Assembly (NCBI GenBank): GCA_021234155.1
Contig: JAJEKV010000009.1
Location: 9,492,546-9,556,545 of the forward strand
Source: Isoetes taiwanensis
Taxonomy: Eukaryota > Streptophyta > Lycopodiopsida > Isoetales > Isoetaceae
Direction: 5' to 3'
DNA: 64,000 nt
A program made the translations under genes and the position numbers. Positions 36,299 through 47,167 of this stretch are shown here, piece after piece (within the stretch, counting starts at the first letter, position 1; each line of letters begins with the position of its first letter). Below the pieces are notes generated by a model. That model did no database searches. It was not told the origin of the DNA and worked only from the letters and a program-made list of their open reading frames with translations.

Positions 36299-39200
36299 TT
36301 ATCTACCCTCATACAATGATATAGCATGGAGGTTGCTCATGGCTTTGTCCATCTCCCTTTTTGGGATCTTGTGTGTGTTCTCCTTTGCAGTGTGAGAACT
36401 TGGATATGACCATACCACACACTCCACCAATTCCCTCCTTTGAGGATCAGCATAATTTGCCCTCCACTTCTTCTCCCAGCAGTCGGTGTATTGCTCCTTC
36501 AAGTTGCCTTTCTTGTGTCTCCCAATGGGCTCCCAATATTGAATTTGGAATCCAGGACGTAACTCCTCTCCATCAGGCATAGTGGTGGTTACATCAGAGA
36601 GTGCCACCCCTAACCATATTGGATGAGTCCTCATCATCAGGCCTTACTAGCACAAAGTATCCTTCCTTGATGTCCTCAAAGGGATCCCACTCGGGGAAGA
36701 TCAAACCACTTTGGCTTTGAGGCCTTACTTCCCCACAAACCACTTGGAACCCTTTGTTAGGACCCAAGTGAACATTCTTAGACGTGCTTGCTCCTTGAGA
36801 ACCCTCCCATCTTGACTCTGGCAAGAACCCGTCTCTTAGCTTCCTCCCACATGGTTGTTCAGTTTCTAAGCATGTCACAACTTTCTCCCAGTACTTGATT
36901 AGGGAGTCCATTTGATTTTTCTTAAGAATGGAGGTGTGCTTTCCATTTCGAACATCATCCCAGTGCGTTATGTAATCCTTGATGCCCTTCACTAGTTGGC
37001 TAGAGTCTTTGACAGTCTTGAAGGGAGGTAGTGGTTTTGGTTGCCCTTTAGGGATGAGAACTTCACCAGCAGCATCCCTCTGCCACAACTCGATTCCTTG
37101 TACAGGCATCCACAACTTGTCACCTGGTCTCCACTTATATTGCATGATTGGTATTCCATCCCTAACCCAAAACTTGAACTGAAGTGGCTTTGTGTGTCCT
37201 GTCAACTGGTCCTTACCATCTAGCAAGTATCCCTCTACAAATGATTTCCAATCTGCAACCTCATCCATCAGGAATGCCATTGGGTTGGGGTCAATGCAGC
37301 TCTCAAACACATCCATTAGTTCAGGTAGACTAGTCACGTTTTCTCTCTTGAGCTTGGTGGAGAAGGTTCCAAAGAACCCATCTATATCATCATGCGTATG
37401 CCCAACCATCATGAATCCCACTTTCACAACTTTGAATACTCCCACTGCTGTCAAGTATGACATTGCCCCAAACATCCATCTATTCTTGTTTTCTTTCCAA
37501 CAGTTGTCCAATTGAACACATAGCTCCTCAGGCAGTGGTTTCTCAAGTAAGGGGAAATCATCCCAAGTCCTCCTTGATTCACTAGACACCTTGGATGTGA
37601 GCCTTTTTATCTGCCTTTGGTAACAAAGCGGTTGATCATCCATCAAAGCCTCAAAAATGGGTGCTGAAGGGGAATGTACCTCCTCCCTTCTATTGTTCCT
37701 TTCTCTAGTGTTCTCAAACACTTGAAAATAGAGCTCACATGGAAGTTTGGATCATCCCTCCATAGATCAAGCACAAAATGACCATATGTTCCAGTTCCAT
37801 GACCATGTGTTAAGACACCCGCCAGACTTACTTTCATCTGAAAAGCGTTTTGACAATGCTTGGGTAAAGGATCTAGCTTTGGCAAGAAAGTCTTGTGTTG
37901 GTCCATCTTATCATGAATTATACACAAAAATTTGTCCGGCTGCATCTCAGAAAATGTTCTCCACTGCCAATACAACTGTCTACATGATATTTGGTCCCTT
38001 TGGTGATCTGCAAATTGCTCCCTAATTGCCATTCTTTCTTTCTCTATTGCAGTTGATGCAAGTGTATCCTTGAGTTGAATGCAAGTGTTGCACTTTGAAA
38101 ATGGCATGTGTTGCGGGACACTCACGCCCCGAGAAGTGAGTGCTCCATAACTTGCTGAAATGTGATTGAGAAAGAGGCCTACCTCCAGTAGTTTCTAGGA
38201 TGGAGTTGACCTCTTTAAGGCACTCTTTCTGGATGTAATGTTGTGGCAATACCCTTTGGACCACTCGCACACCGTGCTCATTCACCTTCGACTTGTGGGG
38301 CATAGATTGAGACATGTATCTCACAAAGCTCTCGAAGACTGCAATGGCCTTGAGAGTATTTGCTCTAGGTTTCAAAGTGAGTGCATTACCATGTTGGAAC
38401 AAAGCGTGCCCTTTTCTAACTGCTCGAAGATCGTAAAATGAAGACTTGCTCACCCCAAGAATCCATCTCAATGCTCTCATACATACCTTCATGCCCCTCA
38501 ATTGATATAGTAGCCTTCTGTGTTTTCATCATAATTTGGAATTCCTACACAAGGAGTAAATGAAATTAATCCTATCTTTTTGAAGCTGTCCAATGTATTG
38601 GGACCTTATCTGCACGAGGTCATCCACATTGTACTGCACTGTGCAATCTAGGTTGCAACACTCTTGTCCCCTAATTGCCTCTAGGTTTTCTTTGGTTGGG
38701 GCCATACTTTCCATCCTCTCTAAATATTTGTCACTTCTAGGCCTCTTGGGCACCCTTGGCTGCCTCTTATGAAAAACATAGCGTCTCTTCCTTGTGATCA
38801 AAGGATGCTCATCGACCACCAAATCTTCCACATGGCCTTGGGTGGGCCTTGGGGTATGTAGTTCAATAGGGCATTCCAGACTATCACCATTCTTGTGTGT
38901 AATATATCTGATTGGCCATCTCAACTGAGTTTGGGACTCCAACAACCCAGAGCAGACAATGCAATCACTAGAGCTTCCCTGGGACATGATTGTATCAACT
39001 TGGATAAGAAGCTTCACAATGCCAACTCCAAGATGATCATCTCCCAGCCTTTCATCATTCACACTATCAAATGGATCAACTGCAGTTATTATCCCCTCTG
39101 CAAATACCGTCTGGTTGCAAGGGTGCAACAAAAGGCAACCCATCTTCCTCCATTGGAGCCTAGGGCAATGGTCTCTGCTGGACTTCCTTGGCTCCATTTT

Positions 39201-39300
39201 ACTCATCTCACATGCTCCCTGAATGAAAAAGCTAACATTAAAACCATATAGCCCCAAACACCACAAATATGACCATATGAACCATATAAAACCATACAAA
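36299..39300 (-). pseudogene. Transposase-like gene, copy 2 (DUF7869-type), nearly complete
   Basis: The best-preserved copy. 39299-38529 encodes the N-terminal part with a CC...C cluster (QECCNLDC). 38501-38022 encodes a helical part with a possible HTH (RWILGVSKSSFYDLRAV). 38125-37643 has SKCNTC and IIHDKMDQHKT (Asp at 37910-37912). 37721-36594 has VQLDNCWKENKN (Asp at 37506-37508), then GHTHDDIDGFFG (first Asp near 37391) and a long C-terminal region with WRPGDK. Single-base frameshifts lie near 38125 and 37690, and an extra stretch with stops near 38510-38560. The spacing of the acidic residues suggests an RNase H-like nuclease fold. Element ends were not found. Confidence 0.7.
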
Positions 39301-39500
39301 CATATTAAATATAACCATATTAAACCATATTAAATCATACAACTATAATAACTAAAATCATATAACCATATTAAACCATACAACCATATTCATTGTAAAC
39401 CATATGTAAACATTGTAACCATATATAACCTTTAATACTATTCAACCATTGAAACCATATTAAATATATAACATAAGATAACATATATAAACATATAACC
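39236..39500. repeat. AT-rich degenerate tandem repeat of AACCATATTAA type
   Basis: AACCATAT and variants recur more than a dozen times in 260 bases. The stretch lies directly upstream, on the minus strand, of transposase-like copy 2. Confidence 0.8.
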
Positions 39501-40612
39501 TTTAATATCTTGTCATGGCCACGTGGCACCTCCTCAGAGGCTGAAAGCGTGGCCATGTCAGCAACCCGTACTGCCACGTCATGGAGGGCATGGCCCACAC
39601 GTGACAGAAGTTTATTATTGCACTTTTACGAGGTTCGAGGGTGCAGCCAGAATTAACTGCACCCTCTTCCTCTCCCCCCGACCATTCTTCCTCCTATTTT
39701 CCTCCTATTCTTCCGCTCTGTATTTTCCTTAAGCGCCCGGTTTTCCGATCAGGCGATCGATCGAACCGAGCCATTCCAAGGTCATCTTATGACAGCAGCT
39801 TGGTCGACGGATCGGAACGCTTCCAGCGCCGAAGTTTTCGCGCAGAGTGAGTGTTCCAGCGGGCGTTACTGCCTGAGAAGAAAGTGAGGCCTTTTTTACT
39901 GCTGCTTTTTAGTTTTCTGTAAGTCCTTTACTGCATTTTTACTTATATTCTGTTGTTAGAGGCTCTTATTAATCCCTGGTACAATTTACAGCCCGACAAA
40001 TCCTTATTCACGCTTTGCGAAGGACTGTACCCACATGGAATCAAACACGGGAGCTTCCTCCTCATCCAGCAAATCTTCCAGGTATGTTTTTGTAATATCA
40101 TACCCTTTTTTAATCTCATTTCTCTCTACTGTTCGTTGTTTTCTCATTAATCTCATTTGTCTCCACTGTTCTCTGTTTTCTCATTAATCTCACTAATCTC
40201 TGTTATCTGTTTTCCTTTTGTATTGTTTTCTGTTTTTGTTATCTTTTTCTTGCTTATGGTTGAATTGAATACATTGTACAGGCACAAGTGAGAATAGTGG
40301 TAAGAGTAGTAGCAAGGAACCGAGATAGAAATCATCAGAGACAGGTGTTAGGAAGTAAGATATTGCAGAGCATTAACAGAACATTACTAGGAGAGATTCA
40401 CAAAAGATATAGCTAAACTGTCTAAGAATGTTTCATAACAGAACATAACTAGGAATGTTTTTCTCCCACTAAGAACTAAGAATAGGAATTGCTTCACAGA
40501 ATCTGCATTTCTAACTCACAAAGATATCCTCCACTGCGGAGAGACATGCGAGAAGGGAGTGGCGAAGTTGAGAATACCTCGGCTTGCCAACAGTCCAGAA
40601 GTACAGGCCTTC
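39501..40612. other. Possible promoter and first exon of an unidentified gene
   Basis: CCACGTGG and CACGTG-like boxes occur near 39518 and 39597, then a CT-rich leader at 39655-39730. An ATG at 40035 opens a short serine-rich frame (MESNTGASSSSSKSS) that meets a GTATGT donor at 40082. A T-rich tract and acceptor-like TTGTACAG follow near 40280, but the next frame soon stops. It could be the first exon of a gene to the right, or a remnant. Confidence 0.25.
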
Positions 40613-41623
40613 TTCTCGACTTCGTGAGTCGAGAACTCTCGACCTTCGAGGGCAGAAGTGGGAGTGTACACTCGGATTTGTTGGCTGGTTGAGGGATTCT
40701 CGACTTCATGACCGATTGCATACAACTACCCAACATCTTCACATTCTTTTTAAGCTGTTGCAGCCTTCTCGACTCGTGAGTCGAGAATGTCATACCCTGT
40801 CAATACCCCTTTGTGCAGTCGCAGGTGCCTCCACCCAGTCCGAGCCACTCTCCTTCGAACCATGCTCATCGAATATTGCGAAGAGGACTGGCTCCGACCG
40901 GGTGGAGGCCTCAAATGACTAACCACGAGGTGCTGGCGGTTTCTCGACTCGTGCGAGTCGAAAACGCCAGTGCTCTAGTGCACTCTAGAGCTGGCTGCAG
41001 GGCGGTCTTAACCACTCTCCTTCAAACTATCTTCCTCGGATATTGCGAAGGGAAGTGGTTTTATTTGTCTGCAGCCAACTCTTAGCAACCCAATTCTCGT
41101 GTGTGGGCGCGATGGCCTCTACCCGTCAAAGACCGTCTCCTTGAACCATCTTCGCCGAATATTGCGAAGGCGATATGGGCTCGACCGGGTGGAGGCCTCT
41201 ACAACTAACCACGTGGAAACCCACGAGCTTGTCGTATGCATTCTCGGCTCATGAAGTGGGAATGCCTTACCCAGCCGGCACTCCATGTGTACTATCTGGA
41301 GTTCTCGATGGCTAAGGTATTCTCGACTTGCGAGTCGAGAATGTAGACAAGAAGCCAACACTCGATTTCTCGACTCGCAAGTCGAGAATCCCTTTAGCCG
41401 ACCAATTCTCCTCGTGTATAGGGCAGTGGGCTTCGACCGGTCGAGCCACTCTCCTTCGAACCATCTTCCTCGAATATTGCGAAGGGGAGGGGCTCGGACT
41501 GGGTGGAGGCCTCTACAACTAACCACAGGGAAACCACAGAGCTTGTTGTCTGCATTCTCGACGCGCGAGTCGAGATTGCAGAGAGGAAGCTAAGACTTAC
41601 ATTCTCGACTCGCAAGTCGAGAA
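40613..41623. repeat. Cluster of short palindromes, CTCGACTCGCGAGTCGAG family
   Basis: Copies lie at 40613-40635, 40766-40787, 40941-40963, 41320-41341, 41367-41388, 41555-41575 and 41602-41623, with degenerate forms near 40695 and 41240. Each is an about 22-bp near-perfect palindrome with TT/AA outside. Differences between copies are often mirrored or central, for example CGCAAG and CGTGAG. Confidence 0.85.
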
Positions 41624-41906
41624 TCCCTTAGCCCGATCCCACATAGCAATGCCCGCTCCCGTGCATTCTCCGGGTGCCTGCAGACAGTCTGAGCCACTCT
41701 CCTTCAAACTATACTGCTCGAATATTGCGAAGGGAAGTGGCCCTGACTGTCTGCAGGCCTTTGGGTCTTAGCATAGGTCTCTACAACCAAGCACTTTGTA
41801 TTCTCCTGTTTGTAGTCCCAGGTGCCTCTAGCCTGTCTGAGCCACTCTCCTTCGAACCATCTTCCTCGAATATTGCGAAGAAGAGTGGTTCCGACTGGGT
41901 GGAGGC
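40827..41906. repeat. Six copies of an about 85-bp hairpin element
   Basis: Copies lie at about 40827-40910, 40993-41076, 41114-41197, 41425-41511, 41676-41758 and 41823-41906. Each has a left arm like GCCTCCACCCAGTC..., GAGCCACTCTCCTTCG, a loop containing CGAATATTGCGA, and a right arm that is the imperfect complement (AGTGG..., GACTGGGTGGAGGC). Stem changes tend to be compensated between arms. For example, the fifth copy has GCCTGCAGACAGTC and GACTGTCTGCAGGC. Confidence 0.85.
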
Positions 41907-42153
41907 CTCTCTGACTAACCACAGGAGGATGCATTTGAACCGCACCTCCTGGGCCTTAGACCTAGCCATATATACAACATTCCAAGAAAACATTCCAATA
42001 AAAAACACCTAAAACAGAACTGTTCAAGTTTAGCCCCGATCCATTGTTTCCGTGCCGAGCATCTCTCAACTGCGAGAGTAAATCATCTCTCGAAGCTGAA
42101 AAATGCTCGACAAGGAAACAGTAAATCCGTCTAAACACGAGCAGTTCCATGAT

Positions 42154-42549
42154 CTAAACACTGACGGCATGTTCTACACGCAAAATAAGAGAGGCAGCTC
42201 TGAAACTCACCTCTTCACGCAGAAATTCCTTGGGCCACTGTATCACGGATCCCGCAGCCTCACCGAGAGTCTTTGCTTCTTCTGTCGGTCTCATCAAGAG
42301 TGCATTCGCATCTAATACTTGTATCACTGCGATTCTCGTGTATCCCCGTTCCATGGCGCAGCAGTGTAGAGTTCCCGTGTCTGGAAGTTCCTCTCCGCTT
42401 CCTACCTTAGCTCCGTGCTCATCGATCAAATCAACTGCTTGCAATAAGACGCGCGGTAAAAAAAAATACACAGAGCAAGGCGCTGTGAGGAGCTTACCGC
42501 GTCGCGGCGCCATTCCGGAGGTCGCTTGCAGTCGATGCTCGCCTCCCAA
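42154..42549 (-). CDS. Ankyrin-repeat-like small gene
   Basis: A short first exon MAPRR (ATG near 42513) meets a GTAAGC donor. After a T-rich intron an acceptor near 42440 restores a frame reading VDLIDEHGA, then PDTGTLHCCAMERGYTRI. This is like an ankyrin unit (DxxGxTxLHxAxxxGxxxI), and the text before it resembles the end of another unit. The product would be about 100 residues, too short for a stable ankyrin stack, so it may be a fragment or have more exons. It ends next to the hairpin cluster. Confidence 0.35.
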   Translation of the reverse strand: MGGEHRLQATSGMAPRRGKLLTAPCSVYFFLPRVLLQAVDLIDEHGAKVGSGEELPDTGTLHCCAMERGYTRIAVIQVLDANALLMRPTEEAKTLGEAAGSVIQWPKEFLREEVSFRAASLILRVEHAVSV

Positions 42550-42670
42550 CTCAAAGTCGCCAATCCGTCGAGTGAAGATAAACTACACTCCGCTCACTAA
42601 GTCCCTTGATGTGATTCAATTTCGAAATAGTGTTTGGGCGGGCTAAAGACGACCGTGCTGTACCCTTAGC

Positions 42671-44631
42671 CCTACATCAACACCAAGCTAAAGCGTAACA
42701 TCAAAACCCTTCCCTTCCCTGAACGTGCTATGGCAATTCTGAAGAGGAAGCTTGGATTCGGGGTGGTCCCATTTAAGGCCGATGATAGCTCCCCTCCATT
42801 TCTGGTAACTTTGGGGCACAAGGGATTTGGTGGTGCGAGGCGCACTGGACCCGTGGCACTATTTGCCATCAATATGATCAAGACCCCACCCTTTTTTATG
42901 ACAAAGTGACATAGAGCGTTGGTACAAGGCGGTGCGGACATGACCGACTGGATACTTTCGGTTTCTTTGTCTTTTGCATAGGGCAATCGACATTAACCTT
43001 TGTCTCCCAATGGGCGTGATATTAACTTCACCAACAAGATCATGTACTCCATATACGAACTTGAACATGAGTGTAGACTTGGCTTGCCGAAGGCACCAAG
43101 CTTTGCCAATATAGTTTTGGTTTTGATTTCAAGATCGGCTATAGACCTGGATAAGTGGTGGTCTAGCGAACATCATTATCTCGACAGGTTCATGATCTCT
43201 CAAGAGCAGATGGAACCCTGGAAGGGCGGCAGATTTATGGAGGATGTGCCATCGATGGACAAAGTCAGCAAAGATGGTGCGACAGGTCCTATACATAGAA
43301 TTCCTATCCAGCCAAGAGTTATCAAGTACTTCATAACCAGCTTGGTCGAGGAAGATCAAATTGTATGCGAGTGGTACATGAATGGCCTGTTCTCTCAGGG
43401 GGCTATGCTTTATGGAATGAAACCTATATCCGTGGTTGGAAATAAGGACATGGTTGAAACCATTCGGTCATACCTGGATCTGCTTCATGAGCATTTCAAA
43501 GGGAGGAAGACAAATGGAAGCAGTAAAGACGACGAGGACGAAGACAAACCTGGGAGCGAGGCAGACAAAGCTGACGGAGACGAAAATGTCGAAGGTTTAG
43601 ACCAGAATGTTGCCGAACACATTCTTGAGAATCTGAGATTGAGGTGAGTTTACTTTGCTCTATCGGTGTTTCTCGACTCGCGAGTCGAGAAAACTCGTTT
43701 CCTTTCAATACTTTTTCTTTCCATTCTCGACTCGCGAGTCGAGAAAACTCGTTTCCTTTCTGACAGATGTCATCATTTCAGGGAGTTCCATGTCAACGAC
43801 TCCGGATCATTGTCAATATCTAGCGGCGGTTCACGTCGCGAGGAGGACAATGCACTCCACAAAGACAATCCAGAGCAAGACACTGCTCACAGCCAGAAAG
43901 GACCTGAAAAGATAATGATCCCGCATATGGATCCCGATGAACCGGAAATATGGTCAGAACCAAACTCCAACTGGGATCCAGCTGGTCCCGCCAAGCTTGT
44001 AATATTTGACGTCAATGGAGTATTAGCTACAGTATACCACGATAAAGACGTCTCCGAGCTTAACACCTCGCAGATCCCGACGAAAACGGAGCATAAAATC
44101 GTGTATCCGAGGCCTAGAGCAAAGGAAATTGTTGAATGGTGCCTGGAACGGGGATTCGAAGTTGGCATATGGTCTTGTATGGCAAAAAAAAATATTGTCA
44201 ATGTTCTTGGTGTTCTCGGCCTTCCAGTTTTGAAGTTCAAGTTCGTTTGGGGAAACGAAAGGGTCGAGCATGTGTCAGACCTCGATCCAGCCATCACAAA
44301 GGGGAAGCATATTATGGTGAAAAGGCTGGACAGGGTTTATGAGCAATTCCCGGACTATGGCAAACACAACATGCTGATCATAGACGACTCCGCCTACAAG
44401 TGCTATCATAACTCGCAAAATACAATCCTTGCTAAGGCATATCGACCTGAAGAGTATGAGACGGATAGGTGGTTGTCTTTCGGACTTTGTCCTGTCTTGG
44501 CGGAATCCCTATTTGCCATTCTTGTCGCCGATGTGATTAGGAACTATCCGAGCCTCACGGAACCCGATCCAGAGAGCAAGGCGATCATGAAAGCTATGGA
44601 CGTCAAATATTTTGGTGATCAAGAAGATTGA
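42671..44631 (+). pseudogene. Gene with methyltransferase-like part and FCP1-like phosphatase domain
   Basis: Open sequence from about 42671 (PFPERAM, LKRKLGFG) meets in-frame stops at 42907-42909, near 42970 and near 42988; either an intron or decay explains them. Exon 43000-43643 and exon 43782-44631 are joined by a GT...AG intron with matching phase. The first ends in a stretch (VCEWYMNGLFSQGAM...GMKPISVVG) that lines up without gaps to motif I of N6/N4 DNA methyltransferases, with the key Asp-Pro and glycines lost. The second encodes an FCP1/NIF-type HAD domain: FDVNGVLA, IWSCMAKKN, FVWGNE and LIIDDSAYK. DxNG in place of DxDx is usual in one plant branch of this family. The phosphatase part looks intact. 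Confidence 0.55.
43670..43745. repeat. Two palindromes (CTCGACTCGCGAGTCGAG) inside the intron
   Basis: Perfect copies at 43670-43691 and 43724-43745, each followed by AACTCGTTTCCTTTC, so a unit of about 38 bases plus spacer is duplicated within the 138-base intron 43644-43781. Confidence 0.9.
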
Positions 44632-44736
44632 CCTCTGCTTTCAGATACTCAAATTGTGTGAATATTGTAAACAAACGTGAACAAATGTACTTACATTTTG
44701 TAATGAATATACTTGTATATTGAGTTTTCGCTGGCT

Positions 44737-44935
44737 TTCTCGACTCACGAGTCGAGAAAGGCATGCTTGTCCTGCTGATGAGACCATTTGTATGTTTGTT
44801 TATCGAGAAAGGCACTGCTTGTCTCGTTGACGAAACCATTTGTATGCTTCCGTGTGTGATTGGATGCAACCATATTCTAATGAGAATGGTTGTACTTGGA
44901 CTTTTCCGGGCCTTTCTCGACTCGCAAGTCGAGAA
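44737..44935. repeat. Two more palindromes of the same family
   Basis: 44737-44758 (CTCGACTCACGAGTCGAG) and 44914-44935 (CTCGACTCGCAAGTCGAG) lie just downstream of the phosphatase stop, probably in or near its 3' UTR. Confidence 0.85.
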
Positions 44936-44939
44936 AGAC

Positions 44940-46047
44940 TACTTCCCACGTCATTGGATGCAGTTGTATGGAATGAATGTTCTCCATTGTAATTTGATTT
45001 CAACATTCTTTTCTTCGTTTTGACTAATGGCACCGTTATTGTTAATCATACTCTCCTTGCTCCGTGGTTCGAGACCACAGATCCCGACGACCGCGAGCAC
45101 GCATCCCGCCAGCATCACAGAGACCGCTCCAGCGTGCCGCGAGATCCAGCAAGCAAGGCTTAAAGAAATACCGTTTCGGCACGAGATCCCGGTCCACGCT
45201 ACACTCTTGCCCTACCCTTTGGGATAAGGTTGCTCGCGAATTCAGAGGTTGCTCGCTACACCACGGGAATAAAGAAAAGCGAAGAACAAAGAGAAAGTCC
45301 AGAAGCTCAAAGCATCTTGCAAGCATTGCATAACATCCACGGAGGTTGGGGAAGGAGCATATTCGATGAAAGGCTGCGGGAGGCGAGTGGAGAAGTCGGT
45401 GGACAGGTCGGCGCGGTAGCTCGAGGCACCTCCACGTGAGGCATTCCACACTCTTTGAGTTGCCCCAAGGCTTACAATTCGGTGTGAAGAAGCACCACAA
45501 GTTAATCCCCTTAGGTGGACCACCTACCAAGATGATGTAATCAGAGTGACAAATGAGACCGCCATGGTCTCAAGGCCCAATGTAAAATACATTGTACCTA
45601 TTCAATTTATTAATAAAAATTCTTTTTCAACTAGAGCTTTGGTTTCAATCTTTAATGAATTTCCTTTGTTTCAGTTGCATTGTTCTTGTTCTCGACTCGC
45701 TATCCAGGGAAACCTGGAGGTGGGCTTCGATGCAGAGTTCTAGACAAAAATTCGAATTAAGGATAGTTTTCGGGTCGGGGTGCTCCTTTTCGTGTAAATT
45801 AACAGGGTTCCGAAAAAAAATGGGAATGGAATGAGTCCCACTTTAATTAAATACGTTTAATTTAAACTCTGAATCCATGTTTCCGCTTATCTCATGAAAA
45901 GACCTGTGAAGAACGCTAAGCAAAATAAGTTCTGACCTCTGTTGTGCAGCAACAAAGTTTATTGTAGCCTCAAATCCGGAGCTCCATTCCATACTCCTCG
46001 GTTGCTGACCACGCAGTTCCACATAGAAAGCGGCATCCCCTGAACAC
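44940..46047. other. Spacer with unsupported ORFs
   Basis: Open frames on both strands between 45040 and 45530 overlap one another and show no recognised domain. A half palindrome (TTCTCGACTCGC) lies near 45690. I see no gene. Confidence 0.4.
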
Positions 46048-46311
46048 ATGCGGCAAAGGAAATGCTTCTATTGTGGTTTCATGGCCCGAGCTAGACTATG
46101 GAGGCAGAGGAGGAGAAACATGACCGGAAATGATTGTTACGTTACTGAAAAATGCTTATACGAATGGATGCAGAGGGGAAAACCGAATTTTTTTCTGGCT
46201 GGAAATTACTGCAATAAAATCAAGTGCTACTGCAAAAAAGAAGGAGGATCTACCTGCTGTGGCAATTCCAAGCTATGTATCAAGACCAAATTTGAATCAT
46301 TTTGTTATTAG
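46048..46311 (+). CDS. Small cysteine-rich ORF
   Basis: The 87-residue frame has its Cys concentrated in the last 60 residues: NDC, EKC, NYC, IKCYC, STCC, KLC and SFC. Spaced Cys with a CC pair recall plant cysteine-rich peptides of the defensin-like or knottin kind. No signal peptide is seen in the open frame, so a signal exon upstream would be needed, or it is a remnant. The family is not assigned. Confidence 0.35.
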   Translation: MRQRKCFYCGFMARARLWRQRRRNMTGNDCYVTEKCLYEWMQRGKPNFFLAGNYCNKIKCYCKKEGGSTCCGNSKLCIKTKFESFCY

Positions 46312-46648
46312 ACAAGAGAAAATATAATGGTATACGATGTGTAGATTCTTTACCACGATCCGCTTGATATTACTATCTCCTTCTAATTCATAGTTCTATC
46401 CCTTCTAATGATCCGCAAGACTTCAAGAAAACACAACTGCATGTTACAAAGAAAAGAGGAAAGAGGACCAAAGGCAGCGTGACAAACAGACGAAATAAAC
46501 TCAACACCAAGTGCAAATCCAGATCTTATTTAGCATTTTCTTTGCAAAACACACATACAATAGTCATGCTTTCTCTTGTTTTGAAATAGGCCGATGCCTT
46601 GGCAGCCCCATAGTTCGTTCAATACCCATTTTTTAGTTATCTATATAC

Positions 46649-46860
46649 CCACATTGAGTTCTTCTACCCATATTGAATTTAATACTTAAACATGACATAC
46701 CAATCAAAATGCTAAGAGAGCTTAATCAGGGTACTTACTTGTGCTGGGCCATATCTAATCAATTGAGTTCTTCTACCCATATTGAGTTCTTCTACCCATA
46801 TTGAATTTAATACTTAAACATGACATACCAGGGTACTTACTTGTGCTGTGCATATCGGTT
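46649..46860 (+). repeat. Local direct duplication
   Basis: The stretch TTGAGTTCTTCTACCCATAT through AAACATGACATACCA and GGGTACTTACTTGTGCTG occurs at about 46653-46745 and again at about 46770-46855. Confidence 0.8.
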
Positions 46861-46920
46861 TCTATGGTCTGCAAGACTCCAACCATGTGCATAAGCAGAG
46901 AAAGATATTGCACCAATAAC
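46841..46920 (-). other. Candidate internal exon of a small membrane-protein gene
   Basis: On the minus strand, TCTCTTTTGGCAG precedes an 80-base open segment (VIGAISFSAYAHGW, SLADHRNRYAQ) ending at a GTAAGTAC donor. The hydrophobic helix and charged end look coding. A second candidate exon of the same gene is 51905-51812, starting MTSFLRVRATKILAY and ending in a GTGTGC donor. Their phases do not meet directly, so a further exon would lie between. If right, the LINE at 47.2-50.9 kb sits in an intron. I do not recognise the protein. Confidence 0.3.
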
Positions 46921-46968
46921 CTGCCAAAAGAGACACCACGGATCCTAAGAACAATTTGAAAAATCATA

Positions 46969-47167
46969 ATCTCCTAAAATCTGGCCTTGGCTCAATGAGA
47001 CATGAATAAGTAAAGAATAGAAGGAAAAAATCAAAGAATAGCAAAGTAAAGTTCTATAGAACCAAACCTAAAATGTCAGATTTCAGGGGTCTACAACTCA
47101 GGCGAAAACTCTCATCTAATGTCTATGAATTAGTCAAACTCTTATCTGTGTTTTGCTAGAAGAATAT
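46969..47167. repeat. 199-bp target duplication, left copy
   Basis: Matches 50958-51156 over its full 199 bases with one difference noticed (GCGAAAACT against GCGAAGACT). It abuts the T-rich (poly-A) end of the LINE. Confidence 0.9.

Noticed and set aside
39640-39665. GGTTCGAGG as a tRNA T-arm
   Set aside because: No acceptor stem, D-arm or anticodon arm could be paired around it.
40613-41623. CRISPR-like array
   Set aside because: Repeats are palindromes at irregular spacing in plant DNA, with no cas genes; spacers are not uniform.
40494-41934. Many ORFs of 60-135 codons in the hairpin cluster
   Set aside because: The palindromic repeats create open frames on both strands; the proteins mirror the repeats.
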